The notes under the pieces: model-generated
The model's input: only the letters and a program-made list of their open reading frames with translations
Told to the model about the DNA's origin: nothing
The model's database searches: none
Shown: piece after piece, positions 25,042 to 34,594 of the stretch
Position numbering within the stretch: the stretch's first letter is position 1
How the letters are laid out: every line of letters begins with the position of its first letter
Assembly (NCBI GenBank): GCA_944321845.1
Contig: CALUMT010000035.1
Location: 1 to 59,935, forward strand
Reading direction: 5' to 3'
DNA: 59,935 nucleotides
DNA from: an uncultured Butyricimonas sp.
Lineage (GTDB): Bacteria > Bacteroidota > Bacteroidia > Bacteroidales > Marinifilaceae
Translations under genes and position numbers: made by a program

Positions 25042-26745
25042 ATGGAGAAAAATCATCTTGTAGAAGAAGAAGGTGAAGGTAAATCATTAAACTTCATAGA
25101 ACAAATTATTGAAGAGGAACTGGCAGAAGGTAAAAACGATGGACGGGTACACACGCGTTTCCCGCCTGAACCCAACGGCTATCTCCACATCGGACACGCC
25201 ACATCCATCTGCTTGAATTTCGGTATCGCCGACAAATACCATGGCAAATGTAACTTACGGTTCGACGACACGAACCCCTCCAAAGAAGATGTTGAATACA
25301 TTGATTCCATACAACAAGATATTCAATGGTTAGGTTTCCAATGGGAAGGAGAACCGCATTATGCCTCTGATTATTTCCAACAACTCTACGATTGGGCTGA
25401 ACAAATGATACTGGAAGGTAAGGCCTACGTGGATGACCAACCGGCGGAAATCATCAGCAAGCAGCGAATGACTCCAACCGAACCGGGGATCAACAGCCCA
25501 TATCGCGACCGTACCCCGGAGGAGAACCTGGATCTTTTCCGCCGCATGAAAGCGGGAGAATTCCAAAACGGAGAAAAAGTACTGAGAGCCAAAATAGACA
25601 TGGCCTCATCCAATATGCTTATGCGTGACCCCATCATGTACCGCATCATGCACACGGCACACCACCGTACGGGCAATCAATGGTGCATCTACCCGATGTA
25701 CGATTTCACCCACGGACAGAGCGATTACCTGGAAGGTATCACGCATTCCATCTGTACCCTTGAATTCGAGGTACACCGTCCGTTATACAACTGGTTTCTC
25801 GACCAATTAACCAACACCGAATACCGCCCGCGGCAGATTGAATTTGCCCGCCGTAACCTCAGCTACACGGTTATGAGTAAACGTAGGCTGTTGGAACTCG
25901 TACAAAAAGGCATCGTTGCCGGTTGGGATGATCCCCGTATGCCGACAATCTCCGGCCTGCGTCGGGCTGGTTACACGCCAGAATCCATACGCAACTTCGC
26001 AGAAAAGGTAGGTGTTGCCCGCCGGGAAATCGTTGTTGACATGGCCTTACTGGAATTCTGTGTCCGCGAGCACCTCAACAAGGTAGCACCCCGTGTTATG
26101 GCCGTACTTGATCCGGTGAAAGTCATCATTGACAATTACCCGGAAGGTCAAACGGAATTTGTGGAAATCGAGAATAATCCCGAAGATGCCAATGCCGGAA
26201 CCCGGCAAGTACCGTTCTCCCGGGAATTATATATCGAACGGGACGATTTCATGGAAAACGCACCCAAGAAGTTTTTCCGCATGACCATCGGTAACGAAGT
26301 CCGCCTCAAAGGTGCCTATATCGTAAAATGCGAAAGCATAGAAAAAGATGCAGAAGGACGTATTACCACTATCCACTGCACTTACGATGCCGACACACGC
26401 AGCGGTTCCGGAATCAATGCCAACCGCAAGGTAAAAGGTACCCTGCACTGGGTTTCTGCCCCCGATGCCATCGAGGCTGAGGTTCGCTTGTACGACCGTC
26501 TCTTCAAGGATCCGGATCCTGCCGGTCACAAGGACATCGACTTCAAGGAATTCCTCAACGAACACTCGCTGGAAATCCGGAAAGGCTGCAAACTGGAACC
26601 CAGTCTGCAAAACGCCAAGGAAGGCGACCGCTTCCAGTTCCAACGCCTGGGATATTTCTGCGTGGACAAAGACTCAAAACCCGGGGCATTGGTATTCAAC
26701 CGTACCGTGGGATTAAAAGATACATGGGCAAAGTTAAACAACTAA
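25042..26745 (+). CDS. glnS: glutaminyl-tRNA synthetase
   Basis: 567 residues, class I. The HIGH motif lies at residues 49-52 ([12 protein letters not shown]) and the KMSKS equivalent VMSKR at 277-281. The tRNA-contacting [10 protein letters not shown] follows the first motif. The C-terminal anticodon-binding beta barrels span about 340-560. It charges tRNA-Gln directly, so this organism does not depend on the GatCAB amidotransferase for Gln-tRNA. The YitT-family gene starts 4 bp after its stop, so they form one transcript. Confidence 0.97.
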   Translation: MEKNHLVEEEGEGKSLNFIEQIIEEELAEGKNDGRVHTRFPPEPNGYLHIGHATSICLNFGIADKYHGKCNLRFDDTNPSKEDVEYIDSIQQDIQWLGFQWEGEPHYASDYFQQLYDWAEQMILEGKAYVDDQPAEIISKQRMTPTEPGINSPYRDRTPEENLDLFRRMKAGEFQNGEKVLRAKIDMASSNMLMRDPIMYRIMHTAHHRTGNQWCIYPMYDFTHGQSDYLEGITHSICTLEFEVHRPLYNWFLDQLTNTEYRPRQIEFARRNLSYTVMSKRRLLELVQKGIVAGWDDPRMPTISGLRRAGYTPESIRNFAEKVGVARREIVVDMALLEFCVREHLNKVAPRVMAVLDPVKVIIDNYPEGQTEFVEIENNPEDANAGTRQVPFSRELYIERDDFMENAPKKFFRMTIGNEVRLKGAYIVKCESIEKDAEGRITTIHCTYDADTRSGSGINANRKVKGTLHWVSAPDAIEAEVRLYDRLFKDPDPAGHKDIDFKEFLNEHSLEIRKGCKLEPSLQNAKEGDRFQFQRLGYFCVDKDSKPGALVFNRTVGLKDTWAKLNN

Positions 26746-26749
26746 TGAC

Positions 26750-27646
26750 ATGAAACTAACAAAACAAGAACTCACAAGAGAAATCAGAGCCTATCTGTTA
26801 ATTACATTCGGGCTTCTTATTTATGCATTCTCGGTAACCGCTTTCCTTGCCCCACACCATTTGGTCGGAGGAGGTGTAACCGGTATTGCTACCATCATTT
26901 ATTTCCTATCGGGTGAAGTCATTCCTATCGGATACAGCTATTTCGTGATAAACTTTGTCCTCATTGCCATCGCGATGAAAGTCATTGGCCCGAAATTCGG
27001 GTTCAAAACGATTTATGCCGTGTTCATGAGTTCATTCCTCTTGAGCATATTCCAGAATTACATCCACGAGCCACTTCTCGATGACAAATTCATGTGTGCC
27101 GTACTATCCGGTATCATGTGTGGTGCCGGTATCGGGATCTCGCTCGTGAACGGAGGAAGTACTGCCGGTACCGACATCATTGCCATGATGATCAACAAAT
27201 ACCACAACATCAGTCCCGGTAAAATCATCATGTATATCGACGTAGTCATCATCGGTTGCAGTTACTTCATCGGGGAAACCTCCGTGGGCGAAGAGGCCGG
27301 AAAAATTGCCACGATAATTTACGGTTACGTGATGATGGGGGTAAATACCTACACGATAGATTTGGTATTTACGGGACAAATGCAATCCGTTCAATTCTTC
27401 ATCTTCTCCCACAAGTATGAAGAGGTTGCCAACCAGATTACCAAGAACTTGAGACGAGGCGTAACCGCCGTTGATTGCCAAGGCTGGTACTCCGGAGAAC
27501 AACGCAAAATGCTCATTGTCATTGCCCGCAAGAGCGAGATGCAAAACATCATGCGTGTCACCAAATCTGTTGACCCGGATGCCTTCCTGAGTATGACCAC
27601 CGTCATGGGAGTCTACGGACAAGGTTTTGATAAACTCAAATCATAA
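26750..27646 (+). CDS. YitT-family membrane protein (DUF161 + DUF2179)
   Basis: 298 residues. Five to six hydrophobic helices lie in the first ~200 residues, including GGGVTGIATIIYFLSG and the conserved GGSTAGTDIIA motif. A soluble C-terminal DUF2179 domain follows (GVTAVDCQGWYSGEQRKMLIVIARKSE, then DPDAFLSMTTVMGVYGQGF). The family's function is poorly known; transport has been proposed. It is co-transcribed with glnS, and a strong terminator follows. Confidence 0.9.
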   Translation: MKLTKQELTREIRAYLLITFGLLIYAFSVTAFLAPHHLVGGGVTGIATIIYFLSGEVIPIGYSYFVINFVLIAIAMKVIGPKFGFKTIYAVFMSSFLLSIFQNYIHEPLLDDKFMCAVLSGIMCGAGIGISLVNGGSTAGTDIIAMMINKYHNISPGKIIMYIDVVIIGCSYFIGETSVGEEAGKIATIIYGYVMMGVNTYTIDLVFTGQMQSVQFFIFSHKYEEVANQITKNLRRGVTAVDCQGWYSGEQRKMLIVIARKSEMQNIMRVTKSVDPDAFLSMTTVMGVYGQGFDKLKS

Positions 27647-27667
27647 AAACAAGATCAATAAAGATAC

Positions 27668-27700
27668 AAGGAGTTACCTTTTCAAGGTAACTCCTTTTTT
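27668..27700 (+). terminator. terminator of the glnS-yitT transcript
   Basis: AAGGAGTTACC and GGTAACTCCTT form a perfect 11-bp stem with a 7-nt loop, followed by a T-run. Confidence 0.9.
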
Positions 27701-27733
27701 ATGTACAGAAGCAGACAGTAGATTGGAAAAGTT

Positions 27734-27741
27734 TACCTTTG
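27734..27741 (+). promoter_or_regulatory. -7 box for the MATE gene
   Basis: TACCTTTG is a perfect -7 box, 24 nt before the ATG at 27766. Confidence 0.6.
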
Positions 27742-27765
27742 TCTTAGCATTACCGAGTAGACAAG

Positions 27766-29160
27766 ATGCGACACGAAGGGATAACACGGGATTTAACACG
27801 AGGAAGTATCACGGGAACCATGCTACGATTCGCCGTTCCCCTTATCGTGGGCAATCTCTTACAGCAATGCTACAACATTGCGGACTCACTCATCGTGGGC
27901 CGTTATCTCGGGGCAAACGCCTTGGCTGCTGTTGGCTCTGCCTACACGCTGATGGTGTTCATCAATTCCATTTTCATCGGTCTCTGCATGGGTAGCGGAG
28001 CCGTGATTTCCATACAATTCGGTGCCAAAAATCAAGAGGGGATAAAGCGAAGTTTATTCTCATCCCTCGTACTTATCGGGGGGATCACATTGGCAATAAA
28101 TATTGCGGCATTGGTGTACACGGATTCGATTATCCAATTACTCCAGACTCCCTCCGAGATAGAAGACATCACCCGAGACTACTTGCTCATCATATTCGCG
28201 GGCATCAGCAGTACCTTCCTCTACAACTATTACGCCTTCCTGTTGCGGGCAGTCGGGAATTCTATCACCCCCCTCGCTTTTCTCGCCATATCAACCGTAT
28301 TGAATATCGGACTCGACCTGCTGTTCATCCCGGTATTTGGATGGGGCGTGGCGGGAGCCGCGGCGGCAACTGTCATCTCTCAATTCATGGCCGGTATCGG
28401 CATTTGTATCTACACGCTCGTCAAATTTCCCCAGTTCAGGATTCATCGCCAAGAAATGCGTCTGCATTCCCGTTCACTCCGGGAAATCACCTCCTATTCC
28501 ACCTTAACATGCGTGCAGCAATCAATCATGAATTTCGGGATACTCCTGGTACAGGGACTGGTCAACAGTTTTGGAACAGGGGTAATGGCCGCTTTCGCCG
28601 CGGCTGTCAAAATCGACTCTTTCGCCTACATGCCCGTGCAGGATTTCGGTAATGCGTTCTCAACATTCATCGCCCAGAATTTTGGGGCTGGTGAATCTCA
28701 TCGAGTACGGGAGGGTATCCGAGCTGCCTTTCGTGTGACCACCCTTTTCTGTCTCGCAATTTCACTACTTGTCTTTCTGTTCGCTCGTCCGTTAATGTGC
28801 CTATTCATCAACGGGGAAGAAACGGCTATCATTGCCACGGGAGTGGAATACCTGCGGGTGGAAGGCAGTTTCTACGTGGGTATCGGTTACCTGTTTTTAC
28901 TGTACGGCTATTACCGGGCTGTTCAGAAACCCGGCATGTCGGTAATCCTGACCTTCATCTCGTTAGGAACTCGGGTATTACTTGCCTACACACTTGCCGC
29001 CATTCCCGCCATGGGAGTTCAGGGTATCTGGTGGTCCATTCCCATCGGCTGGATTCTGGCCGACATGGTCGGAATATGGTATTACTTGAAATGTCAAGGA
29101 AGAATTACACGTCTTGGCGGGCTCGGCTGGCTGTTACCAAATACACGCCACCGAAAATGA
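27766..29160 (+). CDS. MATE-family efflux transporter
   Basis: 464 residues with twelve predicted helices in two halves. The N-terminal signature is MLRFAVPLIVGNLLQQCYNIADSLIVGRYLG, with the typical N-x-x-D-S-x-x-VGR pattern. MATE proteins export drugs or metabolites using Na+ or H+ gradients; the substrate cannot be inferred. Its 3' end overlaps the convergent EamA gene by 56 bp, an unusually long tail-to-tail coding overlap. Confidence 0.93.
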   Translation: MRHEGITRDLTRGSITGTMLRFAVPLIVGNLLQQCYNIADSLIVGRYLGANALAAVGSAYTLMVFINSIFIGLCMGSGAVISIQFGAKNQEGIKRSLFSSLVLIGGITLAINIAALVYTDSIIQLLQTPSEIEDITRDYLLIIFAGISSTFLYNYYAFLLRAVGNSITPLAFLAISTVLNIGLDLLFIPVFGWGVAGAAAATVISQFMAGIGICIYTLVKFPQFRIHRQEMRLHSRSLREITSYSTLTCVQQSIMNFGILLVQGLVNSFGTGVMAAFAAAVKIDSFAYMPVQDFGNAFSTFIAQNFGAGESHRVREGIRAAFRVTTLFCLAISLLVFLFARPLMCLFINGEETAIIATGVEYLRVEGSFYVGIGYLFLLYGYYRAVQKPGMSVILTFISLGTRVLLAYTLAAIPAMGVQGIWWSIPIGWILADMVGIWYYLKCQGRITRLGGLGWLLPNTRHRK

Positions 29161-30022
29161 GCAATACAGCCAATATTTTCGTCAAATTAAATGTATCCAT
29201 ACCCCAACATACCGCCACGACACAGGCCACAAGCGGCTGAATATAGTTATACATTCCAGCCACGGTTGGCCGCAATTCTTTTTGTCCAACGACCATAAGA
29301 ATATAACTGAGAAACGTGGCCCCGACAACGATAAAAACCAAACCGCTTATCATTACACCATCCAAGCCAGCCCAATCCAGGGTAACCAGATCATTGGCCG
29401 AAAATGGTATAAAACAAACAAAGGCGCAAGTAAACATCCATTTCATTATCGTTATCAGGGAATACTTACTCACGAAATTCTTAAACAACACGATATAAAG
29501 AGCGAAACACAATTCCGCGGACAAAACCAATAAATCACCCCATACCCGATTACTCCCGCTTAATACGGGTTCTGACTGCACATGCCCACCACTTCCCAAA
29601 ATCAGCAACAAGGCTCCACAAGCCCCGATAACAATTCCCGAGACTTTCTTTCCCGTGATCGGCTCTTTCAGGACGACAGCAGCCAGCAACATGGCCCACA
29701 AAGGCATACTGGTGGTAATAATGGACGCTTCTCCCGGCGAGCTCAGGTTGACTCCAAAAATAAAACAACCCTGATTAAAAACGATCGCCAGCAGAGATGC
29801 CCCAAACAATTTGAGAATATCTTTCAATGGTACATGCTCCTGTCGTTGAAAAAAAGAAGCAAACCAGAACAGCACCATCGCACCCCCGACACGCAAAGCC
29901 GTAACATCGAAAGGTGTTACCGTCCCGCCCGACATGACATATTTCGACACGGGAGACATCAGTCCCCACATAACATTAGCTCCCAACATGGAAGCATGCC
30001 CTTTCCAACTGATTCTTTCCAT
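29105..30022 (-). CDS. EamA/DMT-family transporter
   Basis: 305 residues with ten predicted helices in two EamA repeats. Conserved features include ANVMWGLMSPVSKYVM near the start and PGEASIITTSMPLWAMLLAAVVLKEPITGKKVSGIVIGACGALL at the end of the first repeat. Such proteins export amino acids or other metabolites. A -7 box (minus-strand TAATTTTG, 30064-30071) lies about 42 nt upstream. The last 56 bp of the gene also encode the end of the MATE protein on the other strand. Confidence 0.92.
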   Translation of the reverse strand: MERISWKGHASMLGANVMWGLMSPVSKYVMSGGTVTPFDVTALRVGGAMVLFWFASFFQRQEHVPLKDILKLFGASLLAIVFNQGCFIFGVNLSSPGEASIITTSMPLWAMLLAAVVLKEPITGKKVSGIVIGACGALLLILGSGGHVQSEPVLSGSNRVWGDLLVLSAELCFALYIVLFKNFVSKYSLITIMKWMFTCAFVCFIPFSANDLVTLDWAGLDGVMISGLVFIVVGATFLSYILMVVGQKELRPTVAGMYNYIQPLVACVVAVCWGMDTFNLTKILAVLLIFGGVYLVTASRARQDV

Positions 30023-30063
30023 TTCTTATATCCTTTACAAGAACTGATCGATTTTTTCGGCCG

Positions 30064-30071
30064 CAAAATTA
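30064..30071 (-). promoter_or_regulatory. -7 box for the EamA gene
   Basis: Minus-strand TAATTTTG matches TAnnTTTG exactly. Confidence 0.55.
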
Positions 30072-30194
30072 ACACGGAATTTCATTTCTTGTACGTGCGA
30101 ATAATTTTAAAAGCAACACCCCTAAAAGTCAATTTCTCTGCCTTACAAACTCATCAATTCATTCCTATCGAGACGGACAAAACACAAAAAGTAG

Positions 30195-30202
30195 TATTTT
30201 TG
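30195..30202 (+). promoter_or_regulatory. -7 box for the MBL-mtnN-luxS-znu operon
   Basis: TATTTTTG is a perfect -7 box, 21 nt before the ATG at 30224. It is the only clear promoter for the six-gene operon to 34512. I see no obvious Zur-type palindrome next to it. Confidence 0.6.
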
Positions 30203-30223
30203 TCACAAAAGTAAAGAATAACT

Positions 30224-30859
30224 ATGCAATTAAAGATTTTCACGAATAATCCGTGGCAGGAGAACACGGTAGTACTTTATGATGAAACGGGCGAGGCGGT
30301 AATCATTGATTGCGGCTGTTTCACGGAAACGGAACGGCAACGCCTGAAGAATTTTCTGACGGAAAAGCAACTGACTCCCGTGGCCTTGCTGGACACGCAT
30401 TTACATATCGATCATATTTTCGGTAACACGTTCATGCTTGAGGAATACGGCCTGTCGGCTCGGGCGCACGAGGCTGATGCGTTTTGGGTTGAAGATTTCG
30501 AGCAATACGCCGGTATGCTTGGGGTTAGGGGAATGACCCCTCCTCCTGCCTTAGGTGATTATCTGCACGACGGGGAGATCATCCGTTTCGGGCATTCGCA
30601 ACTGGAAGTAATCCACGTACCCGGCCACTCGCCCGGTGGAGTTTGTTTTTACGGGGAAGCAGACAAACTGCTCATTGCAGGAGATGTCCTTTTCCAGGGC
30701 AGCATCGGACGAGCTGATTTACCGGGAGGAAACATGCAACAATTACTCCAGGGCATCCGGGAGAAATTGTTCACCTTGCCGGATGACGTAACGGTTGTGC
30801 CCGGCCACGGGGGAAACACGACCATCGGAGAAGAAAAACGTACAAACCCTTTTTTCTAA
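30224..30859 (+). CDS. metallo-beta-lactamase-fold hydrolase (glyoxalase II-like)
   Basis: 211 residues. The metal-binding motif is THLHIDH; the further ligands are in VPGHSPGGVCFY, the Asp in AGDVLFQGSIGRADLPGG and the His in VVPGHGGNTTIG. This is the short glyoxalase II/YcbL type, likely a thioester hydrolase with zinc or iron. It leads an operon: mtnN starts 7 bp after its stop, so it may act on a by-product of the same methyl cycle, but that is conjecture. Confidence 0.9.
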   Translation: MQLKIFTNNPWQENTVVLYDETGEAVIIDCGCFTETERQRLKNFLTEKQLTPVALLDTHLHIDHIFGNTFMLEEYGLSARAHEADAFWVEDFEQYAGMLGVRGMTPPPALGDYLHDGEIIRFGHSQLEVIHVPGHSPGGVCFYGEADKLLIAGDVLFQGSIGRADLPGGNMQQLLQGIREKLFTLPDDVTVVPGHGGNTTIGEEKRTNPFF

Positions 30860-30866
30860 CAGTGAT

Positions 30867-31568
30867 ATGAAGAGAATCGGTATTATTGTCGCCATGACCT
30901 CAGAATACGAGTTGGTGAGAAATTTATTACAGGAGAAACAGGAAAAAAGCATCTCTGGACTGAATTTCACAACGGGAAATGTCAATGGCATGGAAGTCAT
31001 CTTGATGAAAAGCGGTATCGGGAAAGTATGCGCCGCCATGGGGACGGTGGAACTCATCCGGGAATTTAAGCCGGAAGCCATCGTGAATACCGGAGTGGCT
31101 GGAGGCATTGACCCGTCATGCAGGGTAATGGATATCGTGGTAGGCAAGGAAACGGTATACCACGACGTATGGTGCGGAGAGGGGAATGCCTACGGCCAGG
31201 TACAGGGATTCCCCCCTCGCTTTATCGCCAACGAGAAATTAGTCGATATGGCACTAAGTATTCCACACGAGGGACAAGTGCTCGGGGGACTCATCTGCAC
31301 GGGAGACCAATTCATCACGGATCAGACAACCCTGCAATCCATCAAACAGCATTTCCCCGAAGGACTGGCCGTGGACATGGAATCCTGTGCCATTGCCCAA
31401 GTATGCCATCAATACAACATTCCCTTCCTGAGTTACCGCATCATCAGCGACACCCCGGGAGTTGACAACCATTTCCGCCAATACCTGAATTTCTGGGAAG
31501 AAGCGCCGCAACGTTCATTCGCCATGTTGCATGCCCTCGTTTCCCGATTGGCAACATTAACCATTTAA
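30867..31568 (+). CDS. mtnN: 5'-methylthioadenosine/S-adenosylhomocysteine nucleosidase
   Basis: 233 residues from ATG 30867 (MKRIGIIVAMTSEYELV); an upstream in-frame ATG lies inside the previous gene. Motifs of the family: MKSGIGKVCAAMGTVELI, NTGVAGGIDPS, and the catalytic Asp region SYRIISDTPGVDNH with VDMESCAIAQVC. It cleaves adenine from S-adenosylhomocysteine, yielding S-ribosylhomocysteine, the substrate of LuxS encoded 10 bp downstream. The two genes form the complete two-step SAH detoxification and AI-2 route. Confidence 0.95.
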   Translation: MKRIGIIVAMTSEYELVRNLLQEKQEKSISGLNFTTGNVNGMEVILMKSGIGKVCAAMGTVELIREFKPEAIVNTGVAGGIDPSCRVMDIVVGKETVYHDVWCGEGNAYGQVQGFPPRFIANEKLVDMALSIPHEGQVLGGLICTGDQFITDQTTLQSIKQHFPEGLAVDMESCAIAQVCHQYNIPFLSYRIISDTPGVDNHFRQYLNFWEEAPQRSFAMLHALVSRLATLTI

Positions 31569-31578
31569 ACAAATAACC

Positions 31579-32061
31579 ATGAACAAAATACCAAGTTTTA
31601 CCATAGACCATCTACACCTGCTCCGGGGCATATACGTTTCCCGTAAGGACCAGGTGGGAAATGAGATCATCACCACTTTTGATATCCGAATGAAAGAACC
31701 CAACAGGGAACCGGTACTTGGGCAAGGCGAACTCCACACGATAGAACACCTTGCCGCAACCTATCTGCGCAATCAACCGGAATGGTGCGACCGGATTATC
31801 TACTGGGGTCCCATGGGCTGCTGCACAGGCAACTACTTACTCATGCGGGGAGATTTGCAACCGCGGGACATCGTGGAACTCTTACGTGAAACATTCCGTT
31901 TCATCCGTGATTATCAGGATGAGATTCCAGGGGCTACCGCTAAAGATTGTGGAAATTATTTGCTGCACAACCTCCCGATGGCCCGATACGAAGCGAACCG
32001 TTACCTGACCGAGGTGCTGGATGTGATTGAAGACAAGAACATGATTTACCCGGGCATGTGA
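31579..32061 (+). CDS. luxS: S-ribosylhomocysteine lyase (AI-2 synthase)
   Basis: 160 residues, normal LuxS length. The metal site is HTIEH (His53, His57) plus a cysteine in AKDCGNYLLH near residue 122. The catalytic Cys81 lies in GPMGCCTGNYLL. It splits S-ribosylhomocysteine into homocysteine and DPD, the AI-2 precursor, using Fe2+ or Zn2+. The stop TGA shares its A with the ATG of the next gene, so translation is coupled to the metal-binding lipoprotein. Confidence 0.97.
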   Translation: MNKIPSFTIDHLHLLRGIYVSRKDQVGNEIITTFDIRMKEPNREPVLGQGELHTIEHLAATYLRNQPEWCDRIIYWGPMGCCTGNYLLMRGDLQPRDIVELLRETFRFIRDYQDEIPGATAKDCGNYLLHNLPMARYEANRYLTEVLDVIEDKNMIYPGM

Positions 32062-32930
32062 TGAGACTTCTTTTCTGTTTAATCGTTTTGGCCATTCTGT
32101 CCTCGTGCGACACCCAGGGGGTAAAAGAGCGAACCGTGAGCGTGAGCATTTTACCCCAACGATATTTCGTGGAACGAATTGCCGGAGATCGAGTGAAAGT
32201 CAACGTGATGGTTCCCCCGGGAGCAAATCCGGCAAGCATGGATCTGAGCACGGGGCAATTGCAAGCCCTATACAACAGTTCCCTGTACTTCGCCGTGGGC
32301 TATCTCCCTTTTGAAACGAGTTCTCTATATCCCCTACTCGATAAGGAAAACAGCCCCCGTCTCATTCGTCTGTCTGAAGGAATGCAACTGGAAAAAAACA
32401 CCTGTCACCACGGGGAAAACGGACACACACATGAGGAATCAGCCCATTTCGACCCTCACGTATGGATGTCTCCCGCGTATACCCGACAGATGGTTCAAAA
32501 AATACACGAGGTCCTCAGTGAACGTTTCCCTGAAGATACCCCGTATTTTACCGACAATTACCAGCAATTCATCCGGGAAATTGACAGCCTTGACCTGGCC
32601 GCCCGGGAAATCACGGGGAAGAAACGCCACAAAACATTCCTGATCTACCATCCGGCCCTGACCTATTTTGCCCGGGATTACGGCATGCGTCAGATTTCCA
32701 TAGAGGATGAGGGCAAAGAACCTAATCCTGCCCACGTGAAAGCCCTTATCGACACCTGTCGTCAGGAAGGCATCCGGCTGGTATTTATCCAAAACCAATT
32801 CGACCAGGCAAATGCGACTACAATCGCCCAGGAAATCGGGGGCGAGATTGTTCCCATTGATCCCTTGGCCGAGAACTGGATAGAGGAAATGAAACGTCTG
32901 CTGAATATTATCAACCAAAAAATGGAATAA
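32061..32930 (+). CDS. znuA: zinc/manganese ABC transporter substrate-binding lipoprotein
   Basis: 289 residues. A lipobox (LAILSSC) gives a lipoprotein. Cluster A-I family motifs: VSILPQRYFVERIAGDRVKVNVMVPPGANPASMDL, a His-rich loop (CHHGENGHTHEE, residues ~112-125) just before FDPHVWMSP, and IYHPALTYFARDYGM. The His-rich loop favours zinc over manganese. The first ligand of the usual site (PPGAxPHxY-type) is NPASMD here, so the His is replaced by Ser; metal binding may depend on the loop. The ATG at 32061 overlaps the luxS stop. The ATPase gene begins 4 bp after the stop. Confidence 0.9.
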   Translation: MRLLFCLIVLAILSSCDTQGVKERTVSVSILPQRYFVERIAGDRVKVNVMVPPGANPASMDLSTGQLQALYNSSLYFAVGYLPFETSSLYPLLDKENSPRLIRLSEGMQLEKNTCHHGENGHTHEESAHFDPHVWMSPAYTRQMVQKIHEVLSERFPEDTPYFTDNYQQFIREIDSLDLAAREITGKKRHKTFLIYHPALTYFARDYGMRQISIEDEGKEPNPAHVKALIDTCRQEGIRLVFIQNQFDQANATTIAQEIGGEIVPIDPLAENWIEEMKRLLNIINQKME

Positions 32931-32934
32931 GCCC

Positions 32935-33684
32935 ATGGAAAATATCGTGGAACTGAAAAACATCGCCGCTGCCTATGACGGTAACACGGTATTGCATGAT
33001 GTCAATTTCACCATCCGGAAGGATGATTTTATCGGGATTATCGGCCCGAACGGAGGAGGAAAAACCACCCTGCTTAAAGTCATCCTCGGCCTGCTGAAGC
33101 CCGTGGCCGGCGAAATCATTTACCATGGCTCCAAACACTCCCTGTTTGGCTACCTGCCTCAAAACAGCCGGTTCGATGCCCGCTTCCCCATCAACGTACG
33201 GGAAGTAGTCCTTTCCGGTTTATTATCGGAGAAAGGCATATTCGGTAAATACACCCGAGAAGACAAAAATAAAGCGGATGAATTGCTGGCAACCTACGGC
33301 ATGGGAGATTTTCGGGAACGTCCCATCGGGGAGCTTTCCGGGGGACAGATGCAACGGGTCTTCCTTTGTCGAGCCATTATCTCCTCACCCCGGGTGCTGA
33401 TTCTCGACGAACCTTCAACCTACGTGGACGCCAAATTCGAGCAGGAATTCTACAGCCTGCTGCATGACTTGAATCAACGGATGAGCATCGTCATGGTATC
33501 ACACGACCTGGGGACAATCTGCTCCTACGTGAAGACCATCGCCTGCGTGAACCGCACGCTGCACTACCATGATTCCAACCTCATCACCCCGGAACAACTG
33601 CAACTATACAACTGCCCCATCGAGTTACTCACGCACGGTACCGTTCCACACCGGGTACTATTGAAACATGAACCCAAAGCATAA
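32935..33684 (+). CDS. znuC: metal ABC transporter ATP-binding protein
   Basis: 249 residues with all ABC motifs: Walker A GPNGGGKTTLLK, Q-loop YLPQNSRFD, signature LSGGQMQRVFLCRAI, Walker B VLILDEPSTYVD and H-loop VSHDLGTI. It powers uptake of zinc (or manganese) with the neighbouring lipoprotein and permease. Spacing is 4 bp upstream and 6 bp downstream. Confidence 0.93.
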   Translation: MENIVELKNIAAAYDGNTVLHDVNFTIRKDDFIGIIGPNGGGKTTLLKVILGLLKPVAGEIIYHGSKHSLFGYLPQNSRFDARFPINVREVVLSGLLSEKGIFGKYTREDKNKADELLATYGMGDFRERPIGELSGGQMQRVFLCRAIISSPRVLILDEPSTYVDAKFEQEFYSLLHDLNQRMSIVMVSHDLGTICSYVKTIACVNRTLHYHDSNLITPEQLQLYNCPIELLTHGTVPHRVLLKHEPKA

Positions 33685-33690
33685 ATCACC

Positions 33691-34512
33691 ATGTTCGAAC
33701 TGCTGAATTACACCTTTTTTCAAAATGCACTTATCGGAACGTTGCTTATCGGCATCAGTTGCGGATTAATCGGCACGTACATTGTCGCCAAGCGAATGGT
33801 TTTCATCAGCGGAGGAATCACCCACGCGTCATTCGGGGGACTGGGACTGGCTTATTTCCTCGGTTTTTCTCCACTTTGGGGAGCCACGGTATTCGCCCTC
33901 GTTGCCGCTTTTTGCATTTCCTACCTGGCCAACAACAAACGCTTCCGGGAGGATTCCCTGATCGGTATCTTCTGGTCTGCCGGCATGGCCCTCGGTGTCC
34001 TGTTCATCTACCTGACACCGGGATATGCCCCGAATCTCCTGTCTTACCTGTTCGGAAACATTCTCACGGTCACGGGAGGACAACTCATCGCCTCGGCATT
34101 ACTCTGCGGAATGATTATCCTTTTCTTCAGCCGTTTCTACCGTCCCCTCTTCTATCTGGCATTCGACAAGGACTACTACCGCATCCACTTCATCCCCATA
34201 GCCCCCATCGAATGGGGAATCACCGCTTTAATAGCCTTGACCATCGTCCTGTGCATGAAACTGGCAGGAATCATTCTTGTCATCTCCTACCTCACTATGC
34301 CTCAAGCCATAGCCGGCATGTTTTACAAGAATTTCACCCGACAACTATGGTGCTCAACCCTCATCAGTTGCATTGGATCCATCATCGGGCTATTCGCCTC
34401 GGTTCCCTTGAACACCCCCTCGGGAGTCACGATTGTGCTCGTTTTCCTCACGGTTTTTATTGCCTGCTACATATACAAAATAGTAAAAACCAGATCAACA
34501 CGTCAAAAATAA
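33691..34512 (+). CDS. znuB: metal ABC transporter permease
   Basis: 273 residues of the ABC-3 family with about eight helices. Conserved segments: FQNALIGTLLIGISCGLIGTYIV, MVFISGGITHASFGGLGLAYFLG and LAGIILVISYLTMPQAIAGMF. It forms the membrane channel of the transporter. It ends the MBL-mtnN-luxS-znu operon. No strong terminator is seen in the 82-bp gap before the next gene, which has its own -7 box. Confidence 0.92.
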   Translation: MFELLNYTFFQNALIGTLLIGISCGLIGTYIVAKRMVFISGGITHASFGGLGLAYFLGFSPLWGATVFALVAAFCISYLANNKRFREDSLIGIFWSAGMALGVLFIYLTPGYAPNLLSYLFGNILTVTGGQLIASALLCGMIILFFSRFYRPLFYLAFDKDYYRIHFIPIAPIEWGITALIALTIVLCMKLAGIILVISYLTMPQAIAGMFYKNFTRQLWCSTLISCIGSIIGLFASVPLNTPSGVTIVLVFLTVFIACYIYKIVKTRSTRQK

Positions 34513-34547
34513 TTATTACGAATATTGAATTACGATACAATATTATC

Positions 34548-34555
34548 TATCTTCG
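34548..34555 (+). promoter_or_regulatory. -7-like box for the 34595 gene
   Basis: TATCTTCG differs from TAnnTTTG at one base and lies 39 nt before the ATG. Confidence 0.5.
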
Positions 34556-34594
34556 CAACGGGAAGAAGACAAGATTATCGTAATTTATAATGAC

